Source: Minisyncoccota bacterium (GTDB lineage: Bacteria; Patescibacteriota; Minisyncoccia; Minisyncoccales; JAQTPW01). Taken from it: a stretch of 59,693 bases of DNA. Every line of letters starts with the position of its first letter. The first letter of the stretch is position 1. Location of the stretch: positions 1-59,693 of the forward strand of contig JAQTPW010000006.1 of the NCBI GenBank assembly GCA_028712565.1, in the 5' to 3' direction. The notes beneath the pieces are model-generated. The model worked only from the letters and a program-made list of their open reading frames with translations. It searched no databases and was not told where the DNA came from. Positions 9,436 through 19,408 of the stretch are shown piece by piece. The position numbers and the translations under genes were made by a program.

Positions 9436-9487
9436 AATCCCGCCCTTGATCAGCACGAATTAGCATGATTCAAAAGGCGGGTTTTTA
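9436..9487. terminator. Bidirectional terminator between convergent genes
   Basis: AAATCCCGCC…GGCGGGTTTTT. Confidence 0.6.
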
Positions 9488-9488
9488 A

Positions 9489-12248
9489 TTACTCGGCTTT
9501 CAGCTGCAGTGATTTTTTCTTCATGCCAGACAGAGGAATTGAAATATAAAATTCAGAACCCTTGTCTTCTTCAGATTTCACCCAAACTTTTCCTCCGCTT
9601 TGCTCTATCATATTTTTTGTAATATAGAGGCCAAGGCCTATTCCTTCAGTCTCGCTTTTTACATTATTTCCCCTGAATAATTTTGTAAAAAGCAAAGATT
9701 TTTGTTCCTTTGGTATGCCGTATCCTGTATCAGAGATCTGGAAAATTATATCTTCTTCTGTTTTTTCGATTTTAAAATAAATTTTGCCTCCTTTGGGCGT
9801 ATATTTTACGGCATTAGCCAGTATGTTTTCCAGAGCAATGTGCAGAATTTTATAATCAATATTTATTGTTGGAAGGTTTTCTTCAAAATAAGTTTTAAAT
9901 TTTTGTTTTTTTTCATTACATTGGGGCAGGATTTCTTTTTCCAATTCTTTTGCTATTTCAATTATTTGGGAGGGTTTTGGGTCTACCTCCAGGCGCCCAA
10001 GCTCAATGCGGGACACATTTAAAAATAGATCAATTAATCCGGCCATTTTGTGGGTATTGTTGAAAATTTCCTTTAAGTATTGTTTTTGGTCTTTACTGAT
10101 ATCGCCGGCAATTCCTCTTAATAACATTTCTAACGACAAACTTATTGTTGCCAGAGGGGTTCTTAATTGATGGGCAGCCAAAGAAATAAATTCAGTTTTG
10201 GCTTGATCAACTTCTTTCCTGTCGGTAATATTTCTTTCAATCCCTATAAGGCAAATTACATTTTTCTTGTCATCCAAGACTGGAGAGACGTTTAGCTCTG
10301 CCCAAAATTTTTCCCCATTTTTGGTTTTATTGACAATTTCACCAGAAAAAACTTTTTTCTTAAAGTTCACAGTTTGCCAAAGTTTTTGGAAAAATTTTGG
10401 CGGCGCCTCGCCTCCTAAAATATTGGTTTTTTTTCCGATTACCTCTTCGGCTTTATACCCCAGCAATTTTTCAACAGCTTTATTAACAAATAAAATTTTT
10501 CCATCAGGGTCGGTAATTAAAATAATATCGGAAGCATTTTCAACAGCTAACTGAAGGTTTTTCAGATTAATATTTAATTTTTCCAGTTCTTTCGCATAAT
10601 TCTCTAATTTTTTTTCAGCTAAAATTCGATTTGTTACATCAAAAACCGATAAAACGAGACCTTTAACGAGATTTTTGTCGTCTTTTACTGGTATTAAGGT
10701 CCAATCCCAATAAGTTACTCCTTTTTCCGGCTGGTTTTTATAAGCAAAGGGTTTGGCAAAAAATTTAACAGGTTTTCCGGTGTCTCGGACTTTCTCAAAT
10801 ATCATTTTATTTTCCTTATTGGGGAAAAGATCAAAATGATTTTTGCCTATCAATTCCGATTCGGCATAATTTGAGCCTCGGCAATAAGCAGAATTTACTT
10901 TTAAAAAATTGAAATCTTTGTCTAGATAAGCCAGTTGGGCTTCAGTGTTTTCTTTTATTACGTCGAGAAGATCCCTTTCGCTGGCAATATCAACGAGTAA
11001 ATTTTCTATTTGTTCTTTATCCTGCTTTAGCGCATCTTCCGCCAACTTTCTTTCAGTAATATCTTGTCCTTGGGCGATTGTAGATGATACGGTTTTGCCA
11101 TCGGGGGCATATAAGTTAGCCGAATTCCAGAGGACAATTCTTATATCTCCGGTTTTATGCAAAATGGGAATTTCTACTGTTTCCCATCGCAAGCCCGCTA
11201 CTGCTTTTCGAATATACTCCATTGATTTTTCTTTGCTGTCTTTAGGAAATAATATATTCAATTCTTCTCCAAGAACCTCGTTTGATTTTCTCCCAGTTAA
11301 TCTTTCAAAGGCATGATTAAATAGAGTAATCTTAAATTTTGGGTTCCAGACAATAATTGGGGCATTGGCATAGTTCAATAAATTATCCAGATAATTTTTC
11401 GTGTCAATAAGCTCTTTTTTAATTTTATTTTCTCTGCTGATGTCGCGGGAAATTCCCAAGAAAGATTCTACAGAACCATCGGCTGCAAACTCGGGGATAA
11501 CGCGCAGGTCATAGGTTTTTATTCCTGCAGGCCCCGGAAAATCAAACTGAATGTTTTGGGATTTTTTTGAGCGAAGGGTGATTTTAAATATTTTATTCCA
11601 AAGATTGCAAAGATGCCGCGGCATATCCATTTCTTCGTTAGTTTTTCCGATGAACTGGTCGGTTTTTATTCCGGTTATCTTTTCTACTTCTGGATTCAAA
11701 TAAATAACCCGGCGGTTTTTATTAATGCGCATAATAGCATCAGGAGCGTTCTCTGCCAAAGTCTTGAATTTTTTTTCGCTTTTTTGCAACGCCTCCTCAA
11801 ATTTTTTGTAATTAGTAATGTCTTGGGCCTGAAGCTGATATCCGATGATTTCTTTACCCCCTTCTTTAAATACGGGTCCTATGTAGGTATTCAGCCAGAT
11901 TTTCCCGCTCTTTTTTGTTTTTCTCGGCATTTCATCAAAATTAAAGCAAGATTCAGCTATTATCGTGCCCCCTTCTTTTAAAATTTTTATTTTTTCTTTA
12001 GGCAATTTAGGATCGAAAAAAAGATTATATCCTTTTATTGTTTCAAAGTCAGGTATTCCGAACATGCTAAAACATGCCTTGTTTGCGGCAATTAAATTTC
12101 CCTCTCTATCATAAATTTCAATGGAGATGGGTGAGTTTTCGAAAATCGCCTTGAATTTTTCCAATTCTACGATGCTTTGCAGATTTTTTCTATTATGTAA
12201 ATAATATTTATACACTTTTAATCTAGCCCCATTTTTTACCAATATCAA
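9489..12248 (-). CDS. Multi-PAS sensor histidine kinase (919 aa)
   Basis: Repeated PAS/PAC patterns, HisKA (LAAHQLRTPLATI), HATPase (ENILANAVKYTPKGG, DTGYGIP, GIGLGLYI). Confidence 0.95.
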   Translation of the reverse strand: MILVKNGARLKVYKYYLHNRKNLQSIVELEKFKAIFENSPISIEIYDREGNLIAANKACFSMFGIPDFETIKGYNLFFDPKLPKEKIKILKEGGTIIAESCFNFDEMPRKTKKSGKIWLNTYIGPVFKEGGKEIIGYQLQAQDITNYKKFEEALQKSEKKFKTLAENAPDAIMRINKNRRVIYLNPEVEKITGIKTDQFIGKTNEEMDMPRHLCNLWNKIFKITLRSKKSQNIQFDFPGPAGIKTYDLRVIPEFAADGSVESFLGISRDISRENKIKKELIDTKNYLDNLLNYANAPIIVWNPKFKITLFNHAFERLTGRKSNEVLGEELNILFPKDSKEKSMEYIRKAVAGLRWETVEIPILHKTGDIRIVLWNSANLYAPDGKTVSSTIAQGQDITERKLAEDALKQDKEQIENLLVDIASERDLLDVIKENTEAQLAYLDKDFNFLKVNSAYCRGSNYAESELIGKNHFDLFPNKENKMIFEKVRDTGKPVKFFAKPFAYKNQPEKGVTYWDWTLIPVKDDKNLVKGLVLSVFDVTNRILAEKKLENYAKELEKLNINLKNLQLAVENASDIILITDPDGKILFVNKAVEKLLGYKAEEVIGKKTNILGGEAPPKFFQKLWQTVNFKKKVFSGEIVNKTKNGEKFWAELNVSPVLDDKKNVICLIGIERNITDRKEVDQAKTEFISLAAHQLRTPLATISLSLEMLLRGIAGDISKDQKQYLKEIFNNTHKMAGLIDLFLNVSRIELGRLEVDPKPSQIIEIAKELEKEILPQCNEKKQKFKTYFEENLPTINIDYKILHIALENILANAVKYTPKGGKIYFKIEKTEEDIIFQISDTGYGIPKEQKSLLFTKLFRGNNVKSETEGIGLGLYITKNMIEQSGGKVWVKSEEDKGSEFYISIPLSGMKKKSLQLKAE

Positions 12249-12686
12249 GAGTTTTAAAGAATGAAATTTTAATAATTTTTTAAGCTTTATATGATAATTT
12301 TAATGCCAGAAAGGTTAGCGTATGGAAAAGCAATGAATTAATTTATAAAGGCCGAAGAATAAAATAGCGAAGTGGAGGGGTCTCTCGTCTTATGAGCGAG
12401 AGACTTCTTCCTAAATAAGCACAAAGGAATAATTAAAATAAGATGCGCTTTGAAAATTTTGCCGGTTTTGGTTTTTGGACATGCTTATTACTTGGATTAT
12501 AAAAATGAAAAGGCAAAGTTTATCGACGCCTTTTGGAATATAGTTTGCTGGGAAGAGATGGAAAAAAGATTCAGATATTAGAATATAAACAAAAAGCCGA
12601 TTTAAAAACAGGGGTTTTTGCCCTTGTTTTAAATTTTGTTCCGGTATAGAATAAAAAAGTGGTTATTTTTAAGGAAAAGCTGTAAA

Positions 12687-12881
12687 ATGGACAATAAAGA
12701 ATATAAAAAAATTGAATTAGAGTGTGCTGTCTGTAAGGCGAGATTTGAAATTTGGATTTCAATGTCTGATTATAGTCCCGAGCAGGAAGAAATGATAAAA
12801 AGAAATATTTACCTTCATTGTCCAGCCTGCAAGGCCTTGGAAGATTTAAAGGGCCAAAAAGAAGGAAGCGCGGAGTTTTAA
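12687..12881 (+). CDS. Small zinc-ribbon-like protein
   Basis: CAVC…CPAC pairs; ATG at 12687 within ORF 12636-12881. Confidence 0.5.
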   Translation: MDNKEYKKIELECAVCKARFEIWISMSDYSPEQEEMIKRNIYLHCPACKALEDLKGQKEGSAEF

Positions 12882-12886
12882 ATTAT

Positions 12887-13678
12887 ATGGAAATCATCCA
12901 GGTAAAAAACCTCGTAAAAAAATTTAACGGCTTTACTGCCGTAGATGGTATTAACTTTTCCATCGACGAGGGAGAAATTTTCGGTTTTTTAGGGCCAAAT
13001 GGAGCCGGAAAGACCACAACAATTAGGATTTTTACTACTCTAACAAAGCCAACTTCTGGCCAGGTCCTAATTAATGGCTACGATCCAATTAAAGATCCCG
13101 ATAAAGTGAGGAGCTCTTTTGGTATAGTTTTCCAAGATCCAAGCTTGGATGAAGAGCTCACTGCTTACGAGAATATGGAGTTCCACGGTATTTTTTATAA
13201 TGTGCCGAGGCCGACCTTAAAGCAAAGAATTGAAGATTTGCTGAAATTTGTTGAAATTTGGGACAGAAGAGACTATTTGGTTAAAACTTTTTCCGGCGGG
13301 ATGAAAAGGAGATTGGAAATTGCCCGGAGTTTTCTTCATCATCCAAAAATTTTATTTTTAGACGAACCGACTCTGGGTCTGGACCCGCAAACCAGGGATC
13401 ATATTTGGAGATATATCAAAGATTTAAATAAAAAAGAGGGAATAACTGTTTTTCTGACCACCCATTATATGGAAGAAGCGGAAAGGGTTGTTGACGATCT
13501 TGCTATTATTGACCATGGCAAAATTATTGCCCGGGGTACTCCCGAAGAAATAAAAGCAAAAACAAATAAAACTTCTTTAGAAGATGCTTTTTTGGTGTTA
13601 ACCGGCAGAAGCCTTCGCGATGAAGAATCAAATGGCATTGATAATTTAAGAATACACAAAAGATTATGGAAAAGCTAA
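12887..13678 (+). CDS. ABC transporter ATP-binding protein (DrrA-like)
   Basis: GPNGAGKTTT, FSGGMKRRLEIAR, LFLDEPTLGLDPQTR; start ATG at 12887 inside ORF 12818. Confidence 0.93.
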   Translation: MEIIQVKNLVKKFNGFTAVDGINFSIDEGEIFGFLGPNGAGKTTTIRIFTTLTKPTSGQVLINGYDPIKDPDKVRSSFGIVFQDPSLDEELTAYENMEFHGIFYNVPRPTLKQRIEDLLKFVEIWDRRDYLVKTFSGGMKRRLEIARSFLHHPKILFLDEPTLGLDPQTRDHIWRYIKDLNKKEGITVFLTTHYMEEAERVVDDLAIIDHGKIIARGTPEEIKAKTNKTSLEDAFLVLTGRSLRDEESNGIDNLRIHKRLWKS

Positions 13679-14439
13679 AACGTTTTTTAAATATAATTTA
13701 TATCCTTTGGATCAGGCAGATAAAAAGATATTTCAGGTCGCGGGCCAGAGTAATTTCAGCTCTTGCTCAGCCACTGTTATTCCTGGTGGCTTTGGGTTTT
13801 GGCTTTAATTCAATTTTTATGCAAGCAGGGAAAGGCAATTATATTGAATTTTTAGCTCCGGGTGTAATAGCTATGACTGTAGTTTTTACAGCTGTTTTCT
13901 CGGGAGTTGAAGTAATTTCTGACCGCCAATTCGGATTTTTGAAAGAGACCTTAGTAGCTCCTGTTCCAAGATCTGCAATTATGGCCGGAAGAACTTTAGG
14001 AGGAGCTACAGTAGCTGTTATACAAGGAGTCATAGTATTTATCGCGTCCCTTTTTGTCGGATTTCATCCCAATTTGACAGGAGAGATTCCCGTTACTTTG
14101 TTATTTATGTTCTTAATTGGAATATTTTCTACTGCCTTTGGGACCGCAGTAGGATCTGTTTTGCAAGATATGCAGGCATTCCCTCTGGTTATAAACTTTC
14201 TTTTTATGCCGATGTTCTTTATTTCCGGAGCGCTTTTCCCATTAGAAAATTTGCCAAAAATTATAAATTATATTGCTGTTTTTAATCCATTATCATACGG
14301 AATTGACGGAATCCGGACAATGCTTACTGGATCCGAACTTGCCCGTTTTAGTTTAATGTCTGATTTCTTGGTAATGGGAGTTTTTTCTCTGGCTCTCATT
14401 TTTGCCGGAGCTTATTTATTTTCAAAGATTGAAGCATAA
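13666..14439 (+). CDS. ABC-2 type transporter permease (DrrB-like)
   Basis: ABC-2 membrane topology; overlaps the ATPase gene. Confidence 0.9.
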   Translation: MEKLKRFLNIIYILWIRQIKRYFRSRARVISALAQPLLFLVALGFGFNSIFMQAGKGNYIEFLAPGVIAMTVVFTAVFSGVEVISDRQFGFLKETLVAPVPRSAIMAGRTLGGATVAVIQGVIVFIASLFVGFHPNLTGEIPVTLLFMFLIGIFSTAFGTAVGSVLQDMQAFPLVINFLFMPMFFISGALFPLENLPKIINYIAVFNPLSYGIDGIRTMLTGSELARFSLMSDFLVMGVFSLALIFAGAYLFSKIEA

Positions 14440-15972
14440 ATGATCAAAAAAATCATTATCGTAATTTTTGTAATAATTTTGGCGATCCTCGCTATTTACC
14501 AGTTTTTTTTAAAAAAAGAAAAAACCGATTTTTCTATTGAAAAAGTAAAATTAGGAACTATCGTCCAGGAAGTTTCTGAATCAGGAACCGTAAAAGCAGG
14601 AGAAGAAATAAATTTAGGTTTTAAGACCGCAGGCAGAATAGAAAAAATTTATGTAAAAGTAGGGGATAATGTAAATTCAGGAAATATTTTGGCAAAAATT
14701 GAAACTTCCCAGATTTCTATCCAGAAATCAGAAGCCGAAGCATCCTTGAATGTTGCAAAGGCCCAATTAAAAAGCACTCAAACCTCGGCTGCAAATTATG
14801 AAATTTCTTTGAGAACGGCAGAACAAAATTTAGAAGATGTCACTGCCGCGGCGAAGGAGAGCTTGAACAATTCCTATGAAGACGCCTTGAATTACTTGGA
14901 CGATTCTTATTTAAAAATTTATAACGCATTTGATTCGGTAAAAACAATCCAACAGCTTTATTTTTCGGGCGGAGACCAGGAAAGCATAAAGGTAAAAGAT
15001 GCGAAGCTAAAAATTGAAGCAGCTTTTAATTTGGCAAAGTCATCTTTGGATGCAGCAAAACAAGATTTTGGGGCTGAAAATATAAATAATGCGCTTTCGG
15101 TGTCGAAGGAATCTTTAGAAGACGCATCTTTAGCCATGGCAGTAATCCGCCAAATATGCGATACCTCTCTTTACCGCGACGCTGTTTCTTCCGCCAATAA
15201 AACCGTTTTAGATACTCATCGCGCAAATATAAATACGGCTTTGACCAATCTCGTTAACGCCCAGCAGGCTATTTCCAATGCAGAAATAACTTATAACACA
15301 AATACAAATTCCGCCAAAAATCAGGTTTTAACAGCTGAGGGAAATTTGGCAAAAGCAAAAGATGATATTAATTTATACGAAGCCCAGGTAAAACAATCAG
15401 AAGAAAATCTGAATCTTCTGGAAAGCCAAATCAATGATGCTTCAATTTTTGCTCCTTCAAATGGAGAAATAAAAAATATTGATAAAGAAGCCGGAGAAAT
15501 AGCCCAATCTTCAGAACCAGTAATTTCTTTTATTTCTTCGGGCCCTTTTGAAATTGAAACAAATATTTATGAAGAAGATATTGTTAAAGTAAGGATTGGC
15601 AATCCTGTTGATATAAAACTCACCGCTTTCCCAGACCAGATATTTTCAGGCAAAGTAATTTCCATAGATCCTGCAGAAAAATTAATCGATGGAGTCGTCT
15701 ATTATAAGGTTTTAATTAATTTTGAAAATCCTCCAGAAGGAGTTAGATTGGGAATGACAGCGGATATTACAATAAAAACCGCTCAAAAAGAAAACGTGTT
15801 AATCATCTCCCAGGATGCGATAGAAGAAAGAGATGGAAAAACTTTTGTTCAAGTGGTAAATGGCAAAAATAAAATTGAAAGAGAAGTGCAAATTGGATTA
15901 AGGGGAAGCTTGGGTATGGTTGAAGTTTTATCGGGCTTGGCTGAAGGAGAAGAAGTTTCTATTAAACAATGA
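14440..15972 (+). CDS. HlyD/MacA-like membrane fusion protein
   Basis: ESGTVKAGEEINLGFKTAGRIEKIYVKVGDNVNSGNILAKIE and long coiled-coil hairpin. Confidence 0.9.
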   Translation: MIKKIIIVIFVIILAILAIYQFFLKKEKTDFSIEKVKLGTIVQEVSESGTVKAGEEINLGFKTAGRIEKIYVKVGDNVNSGNILAKIETSQISIQKSEAEASLNVAKAQLKSTQTSAANYEISLRTAEQNLEDVTAAAKESLNNSYEDALNYLDDSYLKIYNAFDSVKTIQQLYFSGGDQESIKVKDAKLKIEAAFNLAKSSLDAAKQDFGAENINNALSVSKESLEDASLAMAVIRQICDTSLYRDAVSSANKTVLDTHRANINTALTNLVNAQQAISNAEITYNTNTNSAKNQVLTAEGNLAKAKDDINLYEAQVKQSEENLNLLESQINDASIFAPSNGEIKNIDKEAGEIAQSSEPVISFISSGPFEIETNIYEEDIVKVRIGNPVDIKLTAFPDQIFSGKVISIDPAEKLIDGVVYYKVLINFENPPEGVRLGMTADITIKTAQKENVLIISQDAIEERDGKTFVQVVNGKNKIEREVQIGLRGSLGMVEVLSGLAEGEEVSIKQ

Positions 15973-15973
15973 T

Positions 15974-16690
15974 ATGGCGGGAAACCCAATAATTAAATTA
16001 GAAAAGGTTTGGAAGATTTACAAATTAGGCAAGTCCGACCTTAATATTTTAAAGGATGTCAGCCTGGAAATTTTTCCAGGCGCTTTTGTCGTAATTTTAG
16101 GCCCTTCGGGCTCGGGGAAATCAACTTTGTTGAATATGGCAGGTTGCTTGGATTTGCCGACAAAGGGAAAAATATTTTTAGATGAAAAAGATATTGCGAA
16201 AATGTCAGAAGATGAATTGGCGGAAGCCCGAGGCAGAAAAATCGGCTTTATATTTCAGCAATTTAATTTGTTGCAAAATCTAAATGCCTTGGAAAATGTT
16301 ATGATCCCGATGATATTTCAGGGAAAACCGGAGAAAGAAAGGAAAGAAAGGGCCGAATTTCTTTTGGATTCTTTGGGTTTAAAAGAAAGGTTTTTACACA
16401 AACCCTCTGAATTGTCCGGGGGCGAACAGCAAAGAATAGCCATTGCCAGAGCCCTTTCCAATAACCCCGATATTATTGTGGCTGACGAGCCGACGGGAAA
16501 TTTGGATTCCGCAACCGGCAAAAAAATAATGGAAATTTTAATAGGCCTCCATAAAAAAGAGGGAAAGACAATTGTGGTTGTAACTCACGATCCTACAATA
16601 GCAGATTACAGCAACCAAATAGTTCATATTAAAGACGGGCAGATTGTCTCAAATCATTTCGCACAGGAAAAAGTATTGTGGGAGAAATGA
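15974..16690 (+). CDS. ABC transporter ATP-binding protein (MacB/LolD-like)
   Basis: GPSGSGKSTLLNMAGCLDLPTKG…LSGGEQQRIAIARAL…ADEPTGNLD; ATG at 15974. Confidence 0.93.
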   Translation: MAGNPIIKLEKVWKIYKLGKSDLNILKDVSLEIFPGAFVVILGPSGSGKSTLLNMAGCLDLPTKGKIFLDEKDIAKMSEDELAEARGRKIGFIFQQFNLLQNLNALENVMIPMIFQGKPEKERKERAEFLLDSLGLKERFLHKPSELSGGEQQRIAIARALSNNPDIIVADEPTGNLDSATGKKIMEILIGLHKKEGKTIVVVTHDPTIADYSNQIVHIKDGQIVSNHFAQEKVLWEK

Positions 16691-16718
16691 AATTCCAAAT
16701 CACAAATTACAAATCACA
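16691..16718. repeat. Heptameric tandem units, left arm flanking the four-helix-bundle gene
   Basis: AATTCCA AATCACA AATTACA AATCACA. Confidence 0.8.
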
Positions 16719-16729
16719 AAAAATATCAA

Positions 16730-17095
16730 ATGACCGAAATCAAAAATCCAAAAATTTATGATTTAGAAGAACGTACGGCAAGATTCGCCGAAAAATGCCG
16801 GGATTATGTTATAAAATTACCCAAAACTCAGGCAAATACAGAATACGGAAAGCAACTTATTCGCTCCTCGGGATCCCAAGCTAGTAATTATATAGAAGCT
16901 AACGAATCTTTGGGTAAAAAAGATTTTAAGCTTCGTATTAGAATTTGCCGGAAAGAGACAAAAGAAAGCTGTTTATGGTTGCGTTTATCACAGGTAATTG
17001 AGAAAAGTGACTTGAGGGAAGAGAGACAGGATTTATTAAAAGAGGCGGGAGAACTTCGTAATATTTTTACTGCCATTCTTAATAAAGCAATATAA
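16730..17095 (+). CDS. Four-helix-bundle protein (23S rRNA intervening-sequence/S23 family)
   Basis: YDLEERTARFAEKCRDYVIKLPKTQANTEYGKQLIRSSGSQASNYIEANES…RKETKESCLWLRL. Confidence 0.88.
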   Translation: MTEIKNPKIYDLEERTARFAEKCRDYVIKLPKTQANTEYGKQLIRSSGSQASNYIEANESLGKKDFKLRIRICRKETKESCLWLRLSQVIEKSDLREERQDLLKEAGELRNIFTAILNKAI

Positions 17096-17112
17096 TTTGA
17101 ATTTTAAATAGG

Positions 17113-17147
17113 TTTGTTTGTAATTTGTATATTGTAATTTGTAATTT
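17113..17147. repeat. Heptameric tandem units, right arm, inverted relative to 16691-16718
   Basis: TTGTTTG TAATTTG TATATTG TAATTTG TAATTTC. Confidence 0.8.
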
Positions 17148-17150
17148 CAT

Positions 17151-18365
17151 ATGATTTTTAACGAATACCTGAAAATAGCAATTAAAAATTTAAGGACAAG
17201 GCAGTTGAGAAGCTGGCTGACGATTTTGGGCATTGTTATTGGAGTATTTTTGATAATGTCTTTGCTCTCTTTGAGCCAAGGATTAAAAAATACGGTTTTA
17301 AAACAGCTTAGCGCAATGGGAACAGATATTATTATGGTAATGCCCGGAAGCTTATCCGATTTTATGACAACAATGATGGGGGGAGTAGAGCTGACAAATT
17401 CTGATTTGCAGGCGATAGAAAAAACAAAAGGAGTGGAGGCCGTGATTCCCATGGCATACAAAGGAGAATCGGTAAAGTACGAGAGCGAAAACAAAATTGC
17501 TATTTTATACGGAATGGACATTAAAAACTCTCTTTCAATTTACAAGGAAGATATGGGTATGGATGTAAAAGAAGGCCGTTGGCTTTTGCCCGGAAAGCGG
17601 GAAATTGTTGTGGGAAGTTTGGTGCCCTTGGATGTTTTTCCGGGTTTGAAAGTAGGAAAGGTTGCCACGATAAAAGGAAAACAGTTTGAAATTGTGGGCA
17701 TTTTAAAATCTTTGGGAAACAGGCAGGATGATTCAATGATTGGGATAGACCTTGATATTTTTCGTTCTATTACCGGAGAAAAAGACGGGGCTCCGCAGGC
17801 TGTGGTAAAAATTGCAGCTGGCTTTTCTGTTGATCAAGTTGCAAAAGATATAAAGAAAAATTTAGAAGAAAACGCAAAAAGAAGGGCCGGCCAGGAAGAA
17901 AACGCTTATTCGGTTTTAACCAGCGACGCCTTATCCGGCATAGTGGGGAACGTTATGGCGATTTTGCAGATTGCGATTTTTTCTTTTGCCAGCATTGCGA
18001 TTATTGTAGGAGGCATAGGCATTATGAATACTATGTACACTTCTGTCAGAGAAAGGACAAAAGAAATTGGAATTCTAAAAGCAGTCGGGGCCAAAAATTC
18101 AACAATAATAATGATTTTTCTTATGGAGGCAGGAATTATAGGCCTTATTGGGGGATTGGGCGGAATGATATTCGGTTTGGGTTTGGCAAAGTCAGTTGAA
18201 TTTATTGGAAAAATGAATCCATCTTTTTACATTCAAGCTTCAATTACTCCGGGTCTCATAATTTTTGGCTTCGCTTTTTCTTTTGGCGTCGGATGTCTGT
18301 CCGGCTTTTTCCCAGCCAGAAGCGCAGCAAAATTAAAGCCAGTAGAGGCGTTGAGATATGAATAA
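17151..18365 (+). CDS. ABC transporter permease, MacB-like/FtsX family
   Basis: TILGIVIGVFLIMSLLSLSQGL…GGIGIMNTMYTSVRERTKEIGILKAVGAKN. Confidence 0.93.
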   Translation: MIFNEYLKIAIKNLRTRQLRSWLTILGIVIGVFLIMSLLSLSQGLKNTVLKQLSAMGTDIIMVMPGSLSDFMTTMMGGVELTNSDLQAIEKTKGVEAVIPMAYKGESVKYESENKIAILYGMDIKNSLSIYKEDMGMDVKEGRWLLPGKREIVVGSLVPLDVFPGLKVGKVATIKGKQFEIVGILKSLGNRQDDSMIGIDLDIFRSITGEKDGAPQAVVKIAAGFSVDQVAKDIKKNLEENAKRRAGQEENAYSVLTSDALSGIVGNVMAILQIAIFSFASIAIIVGGIGIMNTMYTSVRERTKEIGILKAVGAKNSTIIMIFLMEAGIIGLIGGLGGMIFGLGLAKSVEFIGKMNPSFYIQASITPGLIIFGFAFSFGVGCLSGFFPARSAAKLKPVEALRYE

Positions 18366-18368
18366 GAT

Positions 18369-18405
18369 TAGTAACTGGTAACTGGTAACCGGTAACTGGT
18401 AATTA
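18369..18405. repeat. Heptameric tandem units
   Basis: TAGTAAC TGGTAAC TGGTAAC CGGTAAC TGGTAAT. Confidence 0.85.
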
Positions 18406-18430
18406 GTCGCCGAAGAGGCGATTTTGTTTG
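18406..18430 (+). terminator. Terminator-like hairpin
   Basis: TCGCC-GAAGA-GGCGATTTTGTTT. Confidence 0.55.
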
Positions 18431-18500
18431 CCCTTGATTTTTAATTAAAATTTTAATTCAGATGTGCTAAGATAAAAAAGAGAGTTAATTTAAAAAAACT

Positions 18501-18662
18501 ATGGCAGATAAAAGTTTTGACAGATTTAGAAAATTTAATTTTAGGATTTTTAAAAACCTGCCCCAAAAAGGGAAAGCAGGTTTTGTAAAATTTTATGGTT
18601 GTTTTCTCGGAGCTTGCAAAAAGTATAATCCGTTGAGATATTACAGGAGAAAAAGTAAATAG
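18501..18662 (+). CDS. Small basic protein (53 aa)
   Basis: ATG…TAG: MADKSFDRFRKFNFRIFKNLPQKGKAGFVKFYGCFLGACKKYNPLRYYRRKSK; below the ORF-track length cutoff. Confidence 0.5.
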   Translation: MADKSFDRFRKFNFRIFKNLPQKGKAGFVKFYGCFLGACKKYNPLRYYRRKSK

Positions 18663-18727
18663 AATGTAGGATTTACCCGCCTGCAACGCTTCGCGTAGCG
18701 ATGCGGGCAGGGAATATAGAATGAATC

Positions 18728-18748
18728 GCCGTAGAGGCGATTTTTTTT
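18728..18748 (+). terminator. Rho-independent terminator
   Basis: TCGCC-GTAGA-GGCGATTTTTTTT. Confidence 0.75.
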
Positions 18749-18775
18749 ACACTAAGTCTTTCAAAGTGATAGAAT
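18746..18775 (+). promoter_or_regulatory. Promoter-like TTTACA-N18-TAGAAT
   Basis: Hexamers adjoining the preceding terminator T-tract, upstream of ATG 18785. Confidence 0.4.
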
Positions 18776-18784
18776 AAATTAATT

Positions 18785-19291
18785 ATGAATTCCTTTTTTA
18801 TCGGTATTGCCGGAGGTTCAGGAGCAGGAAAAACAAAATTGGCGCAAGAACTCAAGAAACATTTTGGTAGGAAAGCCAAAATTTTACATATTGATAAATA
18901 CCAAAGATTTGGCGAGAAACTGCCTAAGCTTTGCGGTATGGAAAACTGGGATTGTCCTCAAGTAATAAAATGGAATGAACTTTATAAAGATTTAATTTCC
19001 CTGAAGAAAGAAAAGAGAATAATTATTGCTGAAGGATATCTGCTTTTTTATAAAAGTTCTATCCGGCGACTTTTAGATTTCCTTATTTTTCTTACCGCTT
19101 CCGATAAGACTCGCGTTAGAAGAAGAACAAAATTTAAAAATTCAGGATATATTCAAAAAGTTCTTTTGCCGATGCATAAAAAATACATAGAGCCGACAAA
19201 AAAATTCGCCGATTTAATTTTAAATACAGAAAAATATTCAATTAAACATTGTTCTCAAGAGATAATTCAACATTTACCAAAGAAATTTTAA
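18785..19291 (+). CDS. Uridine kinase-like P-loop kinase
   Basis: GIAGGSGAGKTKLAQEL, HIDKYQRF, EGYLLFY. Confidence 0.75.
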   Translation: MNSFFIGIAGGSGAGKTKLAQELKKHFGRKAKILHIDKYQRFGEKLPKLCGMENWDCPQVIKWNELYKDLISLKKEKRIIIAEGYLLFYKSSIRRLLDFLIFLTASDKTRVRRRTKFKNSGYIQKVLLPMHKKYIEPTKKFADLILNTEKYSIKHCSQEIIQHLPKKF

Positions 19292-19408
19292 CAGTCGTTT
19301 CGTTAGCGGTTTTTATTTTAGACCTTGATTTTTTTATCAGCAGGAATACTATGAAATCAGTCTTTACTCTTCTAAGAATAGTTAGAAAATTCGGGAAGGA
19401 GGTTTCCA

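Noticed and set aside
12380-12590. Gap after the histidine kinase with a GTCTCTCG/CGAGAGAC hairpin and a possible short ORF (…ILPVLVFGHAYYLDYKNEKAKFIDAFWNIVCWEEMEKRFRY)
   Set aside because: No convincing start codon, RBS or homology; evidence too weak to call a gene or ncRNA.
18675-18712. CCCGCCTGCAACGCTTCGCGTAGCGATGCGGG hairpin
   Set aside because: Looks like a generic REP-type/intergenic hairpin next to a terminator; single copy in the window, so not promoted to a separate finding.
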